From positions 16,484-80,483 of the forward strand of contig JAMXAG010000010.1 in NCBI GenBank assembly GCA_024281675.1: a stretch of DNA of 64,000 nt. Reading direction: 5' to 3'. Position numbers and translations under genes: made by a program. The DNA comes from Nitrosomonas sp. (GTDB taxonomy: Bacteria > Pseudomonadota > Gammaproteobacteria > Burkholderiales > Nitrosomonadaceae). The notes under the pieces were generated by a model. The model saw only the letters and a program-made list of their open reading frames with translations, was not told the origin of the DNA and made no database searches. Shown here in pieces: positions 19,618-30,300 of the stretch. Each line of letters begins with the position of its first letter. Position 1 is the first letter of the stretch.

Positions 19618-21252
19618 CTAGCTGACATAAAAGTTACGCATCATGCCCATATCTTCATGTTCCAGTATATGACAATGATAGGGAAATAGACCCGTATAAT
19701 CATTAAATGGCTTGATAATATCTACCTCCTCACCCGGCATCACTAAAATCGTATCTTTCCAACCACTATCGATAAAACCATCCTTAATACTTTCATATCC
19801 TTTTTCTGGATTACTTTGACGACGGGATAAAACTTGGAACTGCTGGCCGTGCACATGAATCGGATGTGGTATAGACATCATCATACCCATCATTCCACCG
19901 CGACCGCCATGCATACCACCGCCCATCATGTGGCTATCGTGAGAAATTTTCATTCGCTGGATAGTATTGAGTGGAATTTTTTCACTTTCTCCATAATCTT
20001 GCATAACAAACGTTCTATCGTTTAATTGGAAGGACATGTGCTGCATACCAATCGCAATCGGAATTGTTCGATCCGGCTGTGAAACATCTCGTTCCGTCAA
20101 TCGGCGCATCGGAATCAGTTCTACTGGCAATTTAGGTGAATCACCGACTTGCTCATGAATTTGAAATTTAGCGATATCAATGACCTCATCTTGTCCAAAT
20201 CCACTTCCCATTGCATCCATCATTCTACCCATCCCATGCCTCATACTTCCATTACCCATCATACCCCTCCCCATAGTAGAATGAGTGCCTTGGTATGTTA
20301 AGCTTTGTAATATCAATTCTGATCCCGGTTTACGTCCACTAAAATCAACCCATAGCTCAACTCGTTCAGCCGGAGCCAGCATGACATATGGCAAATTCTG
20401 GGGTTTCTCCAATAACCCACCATCGGTACCAATTGCAGTTATTGCCGTACCATCATTCCAACCCAGTTTATAGATTCGAGCATTCGAGCCATTCAAAATA
20501 CGTAAACGATAGGCTCTGGTTTTTACAGGAATTAAGCTATTAACCTGGCCATTCACCAATATCGAATTGCCAAGAAAGCCACGCATCCGATCATGTCTAC
20601 GAAGATTAAAGCTTAATTGATTGTCATGAGTAAAATTGCGATCTTGAATAATAATTGGTAAATCGTATTCACCGCTAGGCAACTCTAATTTCTGCTCAAC
20701 ATCATCGGAGATAATGATCATTCCTGCTAAACCTTGATAAACCTGTGCACCGGTTAATTCATGCGTATGCGAATGATACCAATTAGTGCCAGCCGGATTC
20801 TTGATCTCAAATTCATATACATAGCGCTCTCCGTGCGATATCGCATACATTGGATGTCCATCCATAATTTGCGGTACATGCAAACCATGCCAATGAGTAA
20901 TGCAGAGCTCCGATAATTGATTATAAAAGTTGATACGAATTTTTTGACCTTTCTGAAAACTAAAAATCGGACCCAAATATCCAGGTACTGTTTTTAATGC
21001 AGCTTGCGGTCCTTTGATGAGCTTTCCATGGTATTGAAATACTCGAGTATGCTTCCCTGACAGAATTGCAACTTCCGTAGGCCGTGCAATTAAATCAATC
21101 TCTACATCTGCTTTAAACGCACTATTCGGTTTGTTGTTCAGCACTCGATTCTCGCTCAATACCAAGCCAGGTAAAGCAGCTGTTAGTGCACCGAATGCTG
21201 TATATTGGAGAAATTGTCGCCTACGGTAATTAATGTTTGTAATATTTGACAT
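19618..21252 (-). CDS. Periplasmic multicopper oxidase (CueO/SufI type)
   Basis: 544 residues from the ATG at 21252, which gives a twin-arginine leader (RRRQFLQYTAFGALTAALPG). Copper ligands of all three centres are present: HWHGLH, HSHTHE, HPIHVHG and HCHILEHEDMGMM (type 1 site with the Cys). A Met/Gly/His-rich insert just before HPIHVHG (with MMGGGMHGGRGGMMGMMM) and a second Met-rich stretch near 335-365 resemble the copper-binding region of CueO. It probably oxidises cuprous ions. Neighbouring efflux genes at 24.8-30.6 kb support a metal-resistance setting. Confidence 0.88.
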   Translation of the reverse strand: MSNITNINYRRRQFLQYTAFGALTAALPGLVLSENRVLNNKPNSAFKADVEIDLIARPTEVAILSGKHTRVFQYHGKLIKGPQAALKTVPGYLGPIFSFQKGQKIRINFYNQLSELCITHWHGLHVPQIMDGHPMYAISHGERYVYEFEIKNPAGTNWYHSHTHELTGAQVYQGLAGMIIISDDVEQKLELPSGEYDLPIIIQDRNFTHDNQLSFNLRRHDRMRGFLGNSILVNGQVNSLIPVKTRAYRLRILNGSNARIYKLGWNDGTAITAIGTDGGLLEKPQNLPYVMLAPAERVELWVDFSGRKPGSELILQSLTYQGTHSTMGRGMMGNGSMRHGMGRMMDAMGSGFGQDEVIDIAKFQIHEQVGDSPKLPVELIPMRRLTERDVSQPDRTIPIAIGMQHMSFQLNDRTFVMQDYGESEKIPLNTIQRMKISHDSHMMGGGMHGGRGGMMGMMMSIPHPIHVHGQQFQVLSRRQSNPEKGYESIKDGFIDSGWKDTILVMPGEEVDIIKPFNDYTGLFPYHCHILEHEDMGMMRNFYVS

Positions 21253-21392
21253 GGTTATCTCTACACTAAGGGGTTTAAAAAATATCATTTATATTTTCAT
21301 ATAATCAGAAAACAATATATAAAGATATAATATACAGAGCCTCACATAGTAGTTCAAATATATTTACTATCGTTTAATAAGAAAATCGCGAT

Positions 21393-22670
21393 CTACCTTT
21401 CATTGTCTAATTCATTCATAGCAATAAGTGGCAACTCCAATCCAGGTATCTCGGGCAAAACACTCCCCGCAATGCCTTGCAAATCTCCATACATGCCAAC
21501 TGTCGATTCAATAACTCCTAGAATTTGCATTTCACGCTTTGCCCAAAGACGCGTCATGACTTTACGTTCTTTATCTAAATCCGCCTGCATATCAGAAAAC
21601 TTCTCTACAATCGCTTCAATCCGGTGTCTAAACTTTGCTCCGGTCAAATAACTATAAATCAACTCCATTTTAGTTTCTTGACCTTGCTGCGCTTGGCGCA
21701 CACTTGCAATTTCAATAAGTGATTGGCGTAATGCAGTTGCCAATGGAATGGCCAAACGCCACTCCACTACCCATATGCCATCTAATTGGCAAAAAGTTTC
21801 CGCATTTTTAGGCAGTATATTGGATACTAGAATCGCCATTTCTACTTTGGCTGTACGCTGATCTCCTTTAAGTTTGGTTAACCAAGCATCACTCCAGTTT
21901 TTTGTTCTTTTGGTTTCCCATAAAATGGCACCACACGTTTGTCCATTCGAACTCACTATTTTTTGCAGTACATCGCCGCCAAACTCACCTTTAGCGATAG
22001 GTTCGATGCTATCGAGTGGAAATGCGGAACGCAAAGCGGCTTCTAATTCAAGCTCTAACACTTCACCCTGCAATTGTTGTGATCCTTGCTCAGCTCTACG
22101 TTTTAATTCATCAATTTGGCGTTGCATTGAAGTAATCTGCGCCTCTTTTTCGGTGACTTTGAGTTTTAGATCATCTTCAACTTCTTGCTTGGCCTTTTGC
22201 CGCACTTGCGCAATCGATGCTTGCACACGCTTTTCTATGGTCAAATCCATTTCGCGCTTCGCATCATTTAATTCACGTTCCTTACGCAACCAATTCGCTT
22301 GTGCTTTCTGTGCTTCTTCCAATTTTAGATCTCTCTGATGCAAAACTTGCTGTAATTCTGTAAGTTGTTTCGATTTTTCTTCCAAGTCGGCGGCTAATAC
22401 TAATTTCGCTTTTTTCGCCTCATCCGCTGCTATCGTTATGCGTTCGACCTTCAATCTTGCGGAAATTTGCTCGTCTAGTTGCTTCTGACTATCTTCCAAT
22501 GCTTTTTGCTGATGTCTTAATGCTGCCTCACGCTGCGATACATCAACCTCTTTTTGTAGAATTTTCGCTTCGTATTCCAGTCTCGTTGCCCGAATCAACG
22601 GAGCAGCCAACGATTCTGTTAACTTAATTTCATTGGCGCAATGTGGACAAGTAATAGTCGGTTCATTCAT
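21393..22670 (-). CDS. DUF2130 coiled-coil protein
   Basis: 425 residues. The N-terminus has a short zinc-binding-like ITCPHCANEIKL, followed by a long charged coiled coil (about 35-205) and a C-terminal DUF2130 domain (LELELEAALRSAFPLDSIEPI, GAILWETKRTKNWSDAWLTKLK). The WETKRTKNWSDAWL pattern resembles the catalytic strand of restriction-endonuclease-like folds (E-x-K), so a nuclease activity is possible. Function is not established. It is a single gene between the oxidase and the aminopeptidase. Confidence 0.82.
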   Translation of the reverse strand: MNEPTITCPHCANEIKLTESLAAPLIRATRLEYEAKILQKEVDVSQREAALRHQQKALEDSQKQLDEQISARLKVERITIAADEAKKAKLVLAADLEEKSKQLTELQQVLHQRDLKLEEAQKAQANWLRKERELNDAKREMDLTIEKRVQASIAQVRQKAKQEVEDDLKLKVTEKEAQITSMQRQIDELKRRAEQGSQQLQGEVLELELEAALRSAFPLDSIEPIAKGEFGGDVLQKIVSSNGQTCGAILWETKRTKNWSDAWLTKLKGDQRTAKVEMAILVSNILPKNAETFCQLDGIWVVEWRLAIPLATALRQSLIEIASVRQAQQGQETKMELIYSYLTGAKFRHRIEAIVEKFSDMQADLDKERKVMTRLWAKREMQILGVIESTVGMYGDLQGIAGSVLPEIPGLELPLIAMNELDNER

Positions 22671-22740
22671 GCTTATTTCCTGCGATCAAAAGAGTAAATG
22701 GTAGAACTAGAATATATAGCAGAACTGCAAGGAATGAATG

Positions 22741-23820
22741 TTATTTTAGCTGGCTGATATGCTCAGTGGCTTGTTGCAGAATCCGATTTCTTTCTTGTTT
22801 AGGTAACGCACTTATTTGTTTAATAGTTTCATAAAATTTATCCATATCACCATCAAGTTGCGTAAGAATTGCTTGAAACGATGGCACCGCTTGCGTATAA
22901 ATAGAAACTGTTGCTAGCAAGGCATTATTTAAGGGTTGTGCAAACCATGGGTCATAGCTCCTAAATTCAGAATTTTCCACTCTGATACGCAGAAACTCCT
23001 CTCTTAAATCTCGATAGATCCTTGATTTCTCAGTGCGCTTATCGACATCACTCGCATCGGAATGAAATAATTCGAGCAATCGCTGGCGATGTTTTAACAC
23101 CAAATTAATAAATATCATTTCATTATCATAGCGTGCCATTAAAGCCGTTTGCTCTTGATCTGTTCCTTTATGTTTAAACCAGCGCCTGACACCTTCATGC
23201 TCCACAGCAGTAGCAAAAGACTCATTAAACACCGTATCGCCGGGCACAAAAAGAATCTGATGTGCCAATTCATGAAAAATAAGGCGCGCCAAATTCATTT
23301 CAGAATAGCCGATGAAAGTATTGAGTACCGGATCACTGAACCAACCTAACGTAGAATACGCACGAATACCGCCTACATGAACATCGTATCCCTCTTTTCT
23401 AAGTTCCTCCGCAAACTGCTCAGCACTCGCTTGTGAAAAGAATCCACGATAATTGACACAACCAACTTGTACAAAACACCATTGCTTAAGTGACATAGAA
23501 AGTTCAGATGCAGCAAAAACATTCCATACCACAAAGGGGCGTTTTAAATCGGCATAACTCGTATAACTGAGGTTTTCTGGCAGTTTTAAATGGTCGGTGG
23601 CAAATTGACGTAATTCAACCACTTTAGTTAAGGCGTTCTTGAGCCTAATATCGACATCCGGGCTGGAAATAATGCGACTGATCGGCTGGGAACGATTGAT
23701 AACTTCAACGTGACCACTGATCGCTTGAAAATAATAAGGCAAATTCACACAAGAGCCGAGCCAGATAATTTGGCCGCCTACTAATGCAGTTTTCCATGCG
23801 CGAATAAGCTTTGAACTCAC
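22741..23820 (-). CDS. Predicted zinc aminopeptidase lipoprotein
   Basis: 359 residues of the predicted aminopeptidase family (Pfam Aminopep). An N-terminal signal sequence with the lipobox-like LGSC suggests membrane attachment. The conserved CVNLPYYFQAISGH start, the zinc motif HELAHQ (FHELAHQILFVPGDTVFNESFATAVEHEG, with the downstream E as the third ligand) and the CVNYRGFF segment all match. Activity is inferred from these motifs only. It is a single gene on the minus strand. Confidence 0.82.
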   Translation of the reverse strand: MSSKLIRAWKTALVGGQIIWLGSCVNLPYYFQAISGHVEVINRSQPISRIISSPDVDIRLKNALTKVVELRQFATDHLKLPENLSYTSYADLKRPFVVWNVFAASELSMSLKQWCFVQVGCVNYRGFFSQASAEQFAEELRKEGYDVHVGGIRAYSTLGWFSDPVLNTFIGYSEMNLARLIFHELAHQILFVPGDTVFNESFATAVEHEGVRRWFKHKGTDQEQTALMARYDNEMIFINLVLKHRQRLLELFHSDASDVDKRTEKSRIYRDLREEFLRIRVENSEFRSYDPWFAQPLNNALLATVSIYTQAVPSFQAILTQLDGDMDKFYETIKQISALPKQERNRILQQATEHISQLK

Positions 23821-24097
23821 GTTAACCTCCTAGAAACAGAAGCGATCCATTATCATTAATCTAATGTCTGGAATGTTTATTTCTTCCTCTAACATTACAA
23901 AAATTCAATAACACCCTATCTCGCATTTCTCCTTTAACACATTAATTTATTTGACAATTCACTGATTTGAATCAGTATCCAAATAAGCCACTTCTTTACT
24001 AAAGAGCTTTATTTCTCCATAAATAAGCCGTTCTAACCCCGGTATTTTGGAAAATAGCGCTAATTTACGTAAAAATTATCTTTTTAACCACCACCAT

Positions 24098-24538
24098 ATG
24101 ATAAACACATTTGAAGAGCTACTAATTTTAGGTATAACGCCAGAAAATCGTCCATTTCGTCCCAGTGACTGGACTGAAAGAATTTGTGGTGTAATTGCTA
24201 GCCATGATAAAAATGGAAGATGGGTTTATTCAGAATATGCACACCCCATCATTCATGAAGGCCGGGCTGGTGTTAGAATAAAAACCACACTTGAGAAGAT
24301 TGATCCGAATACCTACCAATTTATTATCAATTTTGCTCGTGATAATCGGCTTCGTATCATTCCTGCTGGAAAAATGACCTCTATGCCCGATATTATTCCA
24401 TCTGCTGCAAATGCTGAAAATTTTGAAGACTCTGATGCTAGCGAAGAAATTGCCTCCTCATTGAAAAAAGTAATGACTACCGTAGTAGCACTGCATTGGA
24501 AAACAAAGCTTCCATTCAGAAACTCCGGCTTTTTTTAG
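24098..24538 (+). CDS. DUF3579 domain protein
   Basis: 146 residues from the ATG at 24098 (the upstream TTG at 24047 would add an unrelated leader). The sequence ILGITPENRPFRPSDWTERICGVIA, then a Y-x-x-x-x-x-P-I segment, LEKIDPNTYQFIINFARDN and RLRIIPAG follow the DUF3579 family, which is common in betaproteobacteria and of unknown role. A C-terminal tail (about 115-146) is less conserved. The next 240 bases carry only the promoter region of the efflux operon. Confidence 0.75.
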   Translation: MINTFEELLILGITPENRPFRPSDWTERICGVIASHDKNGRWVYSEYAHPIIHEGRAGVRIKTTLEKIDPNTYQFIINFARDNRLRIIPAGKMTSMPDIIPSAANAENFEDSDASEEIASSLKKVMTTVVALHWKTKLPFRNSGFF

Positions 24539-24778
24539 CTCGCGGTACAATTGTAAATAATACCTTCACAAAAGAAACGCTCTCATATTAATATCCTAGT
24601 ATCTGTAAACTTTTTCACCTCTCACTCGTTCACCCGAAGTACCTGCTTAAATTAGAATAAAGCTTACAATTATCAAGGATATTGTTATTATTGATTTACA
24701 AAATTCAGTTATGATGTTGCCTGTTTTTTGTGAATAAGATGTGAAGAAATTACTCCGATACACTCTCAGAAAGTTTTT

Positions 24779-26215
24779 ATGCAGATTTCATCTCGATATT
24801 TATTATTGAATTTCTTTGTCTTTGGACTTCTCTCATCGACTACATTCGCACAACCGTCCACACCCCTTCCCATTGGGATTGATTCATTATCGCCACCGGT
24901 ACTTTCACCGCCAACTATCGGCTCCGAAGCAATGCCTGCTACAAGACCTTTAATGCGAGATGAATCACATCAACCAACAGTGCAGAGCTATCCACCACCT
25001 TTGTTGGAAGAGCCAAAAGGACCTGTAGTGTTGTTAAGTATCGAAGAGATACAACAAATGGGATTGCGTGCCAATGGGATGGTTCAAGCAGCTCGTTCAC
25101 AAGTGAATATGTCTCAGGCAGGCGTTATTGCAGCCGCGCAATATCAGAACCCGGAAGTGATGTTCACAATAGGCCCTGGCCATCCGCGAATCGACCCAAA
25201 TGTCTCAGGGCCGTTTTCCAATCATCGTACGATCACGGTTGTTCAACCGATCGAAAATCCTTTCATGCGGAGCGCCCGTATAAAGGCATCCGAAGCCGTG
25301 GTGGATGCAAGTCGCGCCAGCTTCAATCAAGTCAGTACGGATATGGCCGCATTGTTACGGGTTCGCGCTTATGAATTATTGCTCCGGGAAGAACAAGCCA
25401 ACATGGAGCAAAGTATTTATGATCTATTGAAAGATGTTCGGCGGCGCATTGCTGCCAATGTCGAAAGGGGTGAAGTTGCGCGTTTTGAGCTAATTCGTGC
25501 CGATACGGAAGTACAAAATGCAGCCAACCGTAAAGATGCGGCCCAATTGACTGTATTGCGTGCACGTGTACTGTTAATGCAACTTGCTGCAGGATCACTA
25601 CCACCTAACTTCAAAATAAAAGGTTCACTCAAAGATCCTGTGAAGTTACCGCCTTTGGCTGAACTACGTGAGCAAGTACCACAAATTAATCCGGATGTCG
25701 TACGTTTGGAAGCAGAACGCGAACGTGCCAATAAACGGATCAGTCAGGAAAAAGCAACTATTTTGCCTGCTGTCAATTTGATTTACTCTAATTATGAAGA
25801 ACAACAATATTATTCTAATACCGCTGGCATCAGTGTCAGGATTCCCTTGTTCTATCAACGCCGCGGCGAAATTGACACGGCTGTTCATGATTCAGCCCGC
25901 ATACGTGAGACATTAGAATATCGACGATATGAAATCGGTCAATTATTTGAAGCGGCTTGGCAAGCACTGCAAATTGCACAACGCCGTGTCGCTTCATTTG
26001 AAGGTGGCTTAATCAAAGAAGCAGAGAACGCTGTGAAAGTCGCCGAAGCTGCTTATAAATTTGGTGAACGAGGTTTGATCGAATTTCTGGATACACAAAG
26101 GATCCTGCGGGGAATTTTGGCGGATTCACTACTCGCACGTTTTGATCTACAATCAGCCGCGGCTGAAATTGACCGCTTACGCGCGCACTACCCCAAGGAG
26201 TTACTAGTCGAATGA
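24779..26215 (+). CDS. czcC: TolC-like outer-membrane efflux protein (CzcC type)
   Basis: 478 residues. A signal peptide (1-24, ending TTFA) and a Pro-rich leader precede an outer-membrane efflux protein of the CzcC/CusC group with two repeated coiled-coil halves (about 100-260 and 300-470). It should form the channel through the outer membrane for the RND pump encoded next. It overlaps the adaptor gene by four bases (ATGA), so the three genes form an operon. Which metal is exported cannot be read from this subunit. Confidence 0.86.
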   Translation: MQISSRYLLLNFFVFGLLSSTTFAQPSTPLPIGIDSLSPPVLSPPTIGSEAMPATRPLMRDESHQPTVQSYPPPLLEEPKGPVVLLSIEEIQQMGLRANGMVQAARSQVNMSQAGVIAAAQYQNPEVMFTIGPGHPRIDPNVSGPFSNHRTITVVQPIENPFMRSARIKASEAVVDASRASFNQVSTDMAALLRVRAYELLLREEQANMEQSIYDLLKDVRRRIAANVERGEVARFELIRADTEVQNAANRKDAAQLTVLRARVLLMQLAAGSLPPNFKIKGSLKDPVKLPPLAELREQVPQINPDVVRLEAERERANKRISQEKATILPAVNLIYSNYEEQQYYSNTAGISVRIPLFYQRRGEIDTAVHDSARIRETLEYRRYEIGQLFEAAWQALQIAQRRVASFEGGLIKEAENAVKVAEAAYKFGERGLIEFLDTQRILRGILADSLLARFDLQSAAAEIDRLRAHYPKELLVE

Positions 26216-27375
26216 AAGTTACATGGATACTGGTTAGTTTTGCTGTAATCGCCTCTTTAGGGATGACAGGGTGTGGCAGTAATGAATCCGAGGACGCCTC
26301 CAGCACGGAGAATTCAGCGTCGGAAGAACGCGATTTCAATAGTATTACTGTTCGCCCAGAATTAGCAGCACGTCTAAAAATAGGCTCGCCTGCTTTAGTT
26401 GATCTTGCTGATAGAATACAAGTCCCCAGCCGTGTTCAAGTCGATGAAGAGCGAACCGCACACATGGGCTCTTACATAACCGGTCGGATTATTAATTTAT
26501 TCGTTATCCTGGGCGACTATGTAAAACCGGGGCAAGCCTTGGCACGTATTACCAGCCCGGATCTAACCAACTCGCAATTGGCTTATCTACGAGCCATGTC
26601 ACGTGTTATTGTGACGCAAAAAGCTTCTGATCGTGCACGTCACTTATTGGCTGCTGATGCTATCCCCGTTGCTGAAGTGGAGCGTCGACAATCCGAGTTA
26701 GAAATTGCCAAAGCTGAAATGGCTGCATCAAAAGATCAATTGATCCTTTTTGGCATGGACGAAAGTGACATAAAAAAACTGAATAAAACAGGAAAAATCC
26801 TACCTTGGATCGATATCAAAACCAATCGTGAAGGTTATGTGATTGCGCGTAACGTAATTGTGGGTCAAGTGGTACAGCCTTCTGACTTATTGTTCCAAAT
26901 CGCCGATTTGTCGCATGTCTGGGTAGTCGGTGATGTCCCTGAGCAGGTTGCACGGGAAGTTGAATTGGGTCAGCATGTCGAAATTAACGTTCCTGCTTTG
27001 GAAAATCATGTACTAGATGGCGTGATTATATTTGTGTCAGATACTATTAATCGATTGACACGTACTGTGATGACTCGCGTTCTCGTCGAAAATCCAGAAC
27101 GTAAACTGAAGCCCGATATGCTCGCGAATATGCATATTACTGATCCACAACATAAATCGATGGTTGTACCCGAAACAGCAGTAGTGCGCGAATTAAATTT
27201 GGATTATGTTTTCGTTGCCACAGGTGAAAATCAATTTCAGAGAGTTCCGGTAGAACTGGGAACCGAAGTGGCTGGTTTGCGACCTGTCTATAAAGGAATT
27301 TCAATTTATCAACAAATCGTCACTGAAGGCGCGTTTCATTTAGACAGTGAACGTAAGCTTGCTGAACTGGAGTAA
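26212..27375 (+). CDS. czcB: RND periplasmic adaptor lipoprotein (CzcB type)
   Basis: 387-residue membrane-fusion protein. The lipobox GMTGC (Cys about 21) marks a lipoprotein. The lipoyl/barrel-sandwich half (HMGSYITGRIINLFVILGDYVKPGQALARI), a helical hairpin (about 125-190) and a beta barrel (VSDTINRLTRTVMTRVLVENPERKLKPDMLANMHI) follow in the usual order. It links the inner-membrane pump to the outer-membrane channel. No long His-rich metal-binding segment is seen, so the metal remains open. It is translationally coupled to czcC. Confidence 0.88.
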   Translation: MKVTWILVSFAVIASLGMTGCGSNESEDASSTENSASEERDFNSITVRPELAARLKIGSPALVDLADRIQVPSRVQVDEERTAHMGSYITGRIINLFVILGDYVKPGQALARITSPDLTNSQLAYLRAMSRVIVTQKASDRARHLLAADAIPVAEVERRQSELEIAKAEMAASKDQLILFGMDESDIKKLNKTGKILPWIDIKTNREGYVIARNVIVGQVVQPSDLLFQIADLSHVWVVGDVPEQVAREVELGQHVEINVPALENHVLDGVIIFVSDTINRLTRTVMTRVLVENPERKLKPDMLANMHITDPQHKSMVVPETAVVRELNLDYVFVATGENQFQRVPVELGTEVAGLRPVYKGISIYQQIVTEGAFHLDSERKLAELE

Positions 27376-27381
27376 CGAAAT

Positions 27382-30300
27382 ATGGCCGCCATAGTTCGTG
27401 CAATGCTCAATCAGCGTCTGCTGGTACTGGTTCTCGCACTCGGTTTATGCGTAGCAGGTGGATTTGCTGCCAAGAATCTGACGGTAGATGCATTTCCAGA
27501 TGTTACCAACATTCAAGTCCAAGTAGCTACGGTTGCGATTGGACGCAGCCCCGAAGAAATGGAACGGTTAGTCACGGTACCGGTCGAGATTGCCATGACT
27601 GGCTTACCAGGGCTGGTTGAAATGCGTTCGATGAATAAAAGCGGGTTATCACTCATCACGTTGGTATTTACTGATGAAACCGATGTGTTTTTTGCGCGGC
27701 AACTGGTGATGGAACGGATTATCGATGTTACACCGCGCTTGATTCCTGGTATTACGCCCGTTCTTGGGCCAGTTTCTACTGGTCTAGGTGAAGTGTATCA
27801 ATACACCATCGAGCATCCTAGTGATGGTAAACGCCCGTTAACCGAACAAGAGCTAATGGACCGTCGCACCGTACAAGATTGGGTAGTTAGGCCGATGCTG
27901 CGATCCATACGCGGTGTTGCGGAAATCAACTCGATTGGTGGTCATGTTAAAGAATATCAGGTCTATGTCGACCCGAACAAATTACGGCATTACGATCTCA
28001 CACTCGCGCAAGTTGATCTTGCCCTAGCCAGTAATAATGCCAATGCAAGCGGTAATATCCTTGCGTTGCATTACGAGCAATATTTGATACGTGGGGTTGG
28101 GCTGATTGCTTCATTAGAAGATATTCGCAATATTGTATTAAAGGAAACGAACGGCGTTCCCATTTATGTCAGGGACGTCGCAAATGTTGTATTTGGTGGT
28201 GAAGTACGGCAAGGAGCCAGTATCAAAAACGGCGATACGGAATCGGTTGCCGGCATTGTCATGATGCTGCGCGGCGGCAACGCGAAAGAAATCGTTGGGC
28301 GCATTAAAGCAAAAGTCGCTGAAATCAATGAACGGGGAATTCTACCGGATGGACTACAAATTGTTCCTTTTTATGATCGAACCGACTTAGTGGATGGCGC
28401 ATTAGGGACCGTTCAAAGCACCTTGATGGAATCACTCATTCTCGTCATTGTCGTGCTCTCGATCTTCCTTGGTACCGTACGTACGAGCTTCGTCGTGTGC
28501 TTTACCTTGATTATTACTCCCTTAGTTACATTTATGGTGATGAATCACTATGGTATGCCTGCCAATTTAATGTCACTCGGTGGACTTACCATTGCACTGG
28601 GGATGATGGTCGATCCTACTGTTGTAGTAGTGGAAAATATTTACCAACGCCTGGGTGAAGCCAAAGATACTGGAAAGTCAAAATATAACGTAATCGTCGA
28701 TGCGGTTGCAGAAGTAGGGACGCCGGTTATTTTTGGTTTGATCGTCACCGTATTGGTTTTTTTGCCTTTGATGACGCTGGAAGGCATGGAAGGAAAAACC
28801 TTCAGTCCACTCGCAGTCACCATCTCAATTTCGTTGTTTGTTGCATTGCTTGTATCGCTCATGCTATCGCCTGTACTGTGTGATTATTTGCTGAAAGGCG
28901 GTAGTGAAGAAGACACTCGGATCATTGCCGTGATGAAAAATGGCTATCTAAAGGTTTTTGATTTAGCGTCACGCAACCAGAAAAAAACCCTGATTATTGC
29001 TATCAGTGCTCTAATGGTAGCATTTGCATTGTTTCCGCTCTTGGGTAAATCCTTTATCCCTATCATGAAAGAAGGCGCGGCAACTCCAGTAATTATTCGT
29101 GCGCCATCTATTTCTTTGGATGAAGCGATCAAAATCGAAACTGAGGGAATGAAGGCTATTGCAGCAATCCCTGGAGTTAAATCAGTAGTCTCTAAATTGG
29201 GTCGTGGGGATACCCCAGCCGATCCAGCTTCTCAAAATGAATCTGATCCGATTGTCGATCTCGATTTGGTAGGCTCGGGCCGCACGCAACATGAAATCGA
29301 AGAAGATATTCGCAAAGCATTAACCAATCTACCTGGTGTAAACATTGTCATTTCACAACCCATTGCGCAAAGGGTAGATGAAATGGTCACTGGTGTTCGC
29401 TCGCAAGTAGCTGTCAAGATTTTTGGTGATGATCTAGAAGAACTGCGCAAATTATCTGAGCAAGTCGCACGTATCGTTAAATCAACACGAGGTGCCCGCG
29501 ATATTCGTATCGAACGTTTATCCGGTCAACAAGAATTGACCGTTAACATCGATCGCCGTGCGATTGCACGACACGGTCTGAATGTATCCGATGTCAATGA
29601 AATGATTGCCACTGCGGTCGGAGGTAAAGCTGTTACACAAGTTTTCGAAGGCGAAAGACGTTTTACCTTACTGCTCAGATTCCCAGAAGAATTTCGCCAT
29701 GATATAGAAGCCATTAAAGAGTTGTTACTACGTCCTGCAATTACAATAACAGGAAATGAAGGCGGTGGTGCAGGCGGTAGATTGGTTCCGTTGAAAGCGG
29801 TTGCGGACATCAGTGTAGTCGACGGGCCGGCTATTATTTCACGCGAATTTGCACGGCGCCGGGTTGTTGTTGGCGCCAATGTGCACGACCGTGACATGGG
29901 AGGTTTTGTAGCGGAGCTACAGGAACGCGCAGCCAAAGAAATTAAACTTCCACCCGGGTATTATTTTGTTTGGGGTGGGCAGTTTGAAAACATGGAACGC
30001 GCGATGGCCAAACTTGGCATCATTGTCCCGGTTACTTTGGCGGTCATTTTCTTTCTGCTATTCATGCTATTTAACTCCGTCAAAATGGCTATCTTGATTT
30101 ATTTGGTACTTCCATTTGCATCGGTGGGAGGTGTCGTTGGCTTATTTCTTACTGGTCAATATCTATCAGTGCCAGCATCGGTAGGATTTATTGCCGTCTG
30201 GGGTACGTCGATCTTAAACGGTGTGGTATTGATTTCTTTTGTACGAGAATTGCGCCAAAAAGGCCTGAGTATCGCAGAAGCCACCCGAAAAGCTTGTTCT

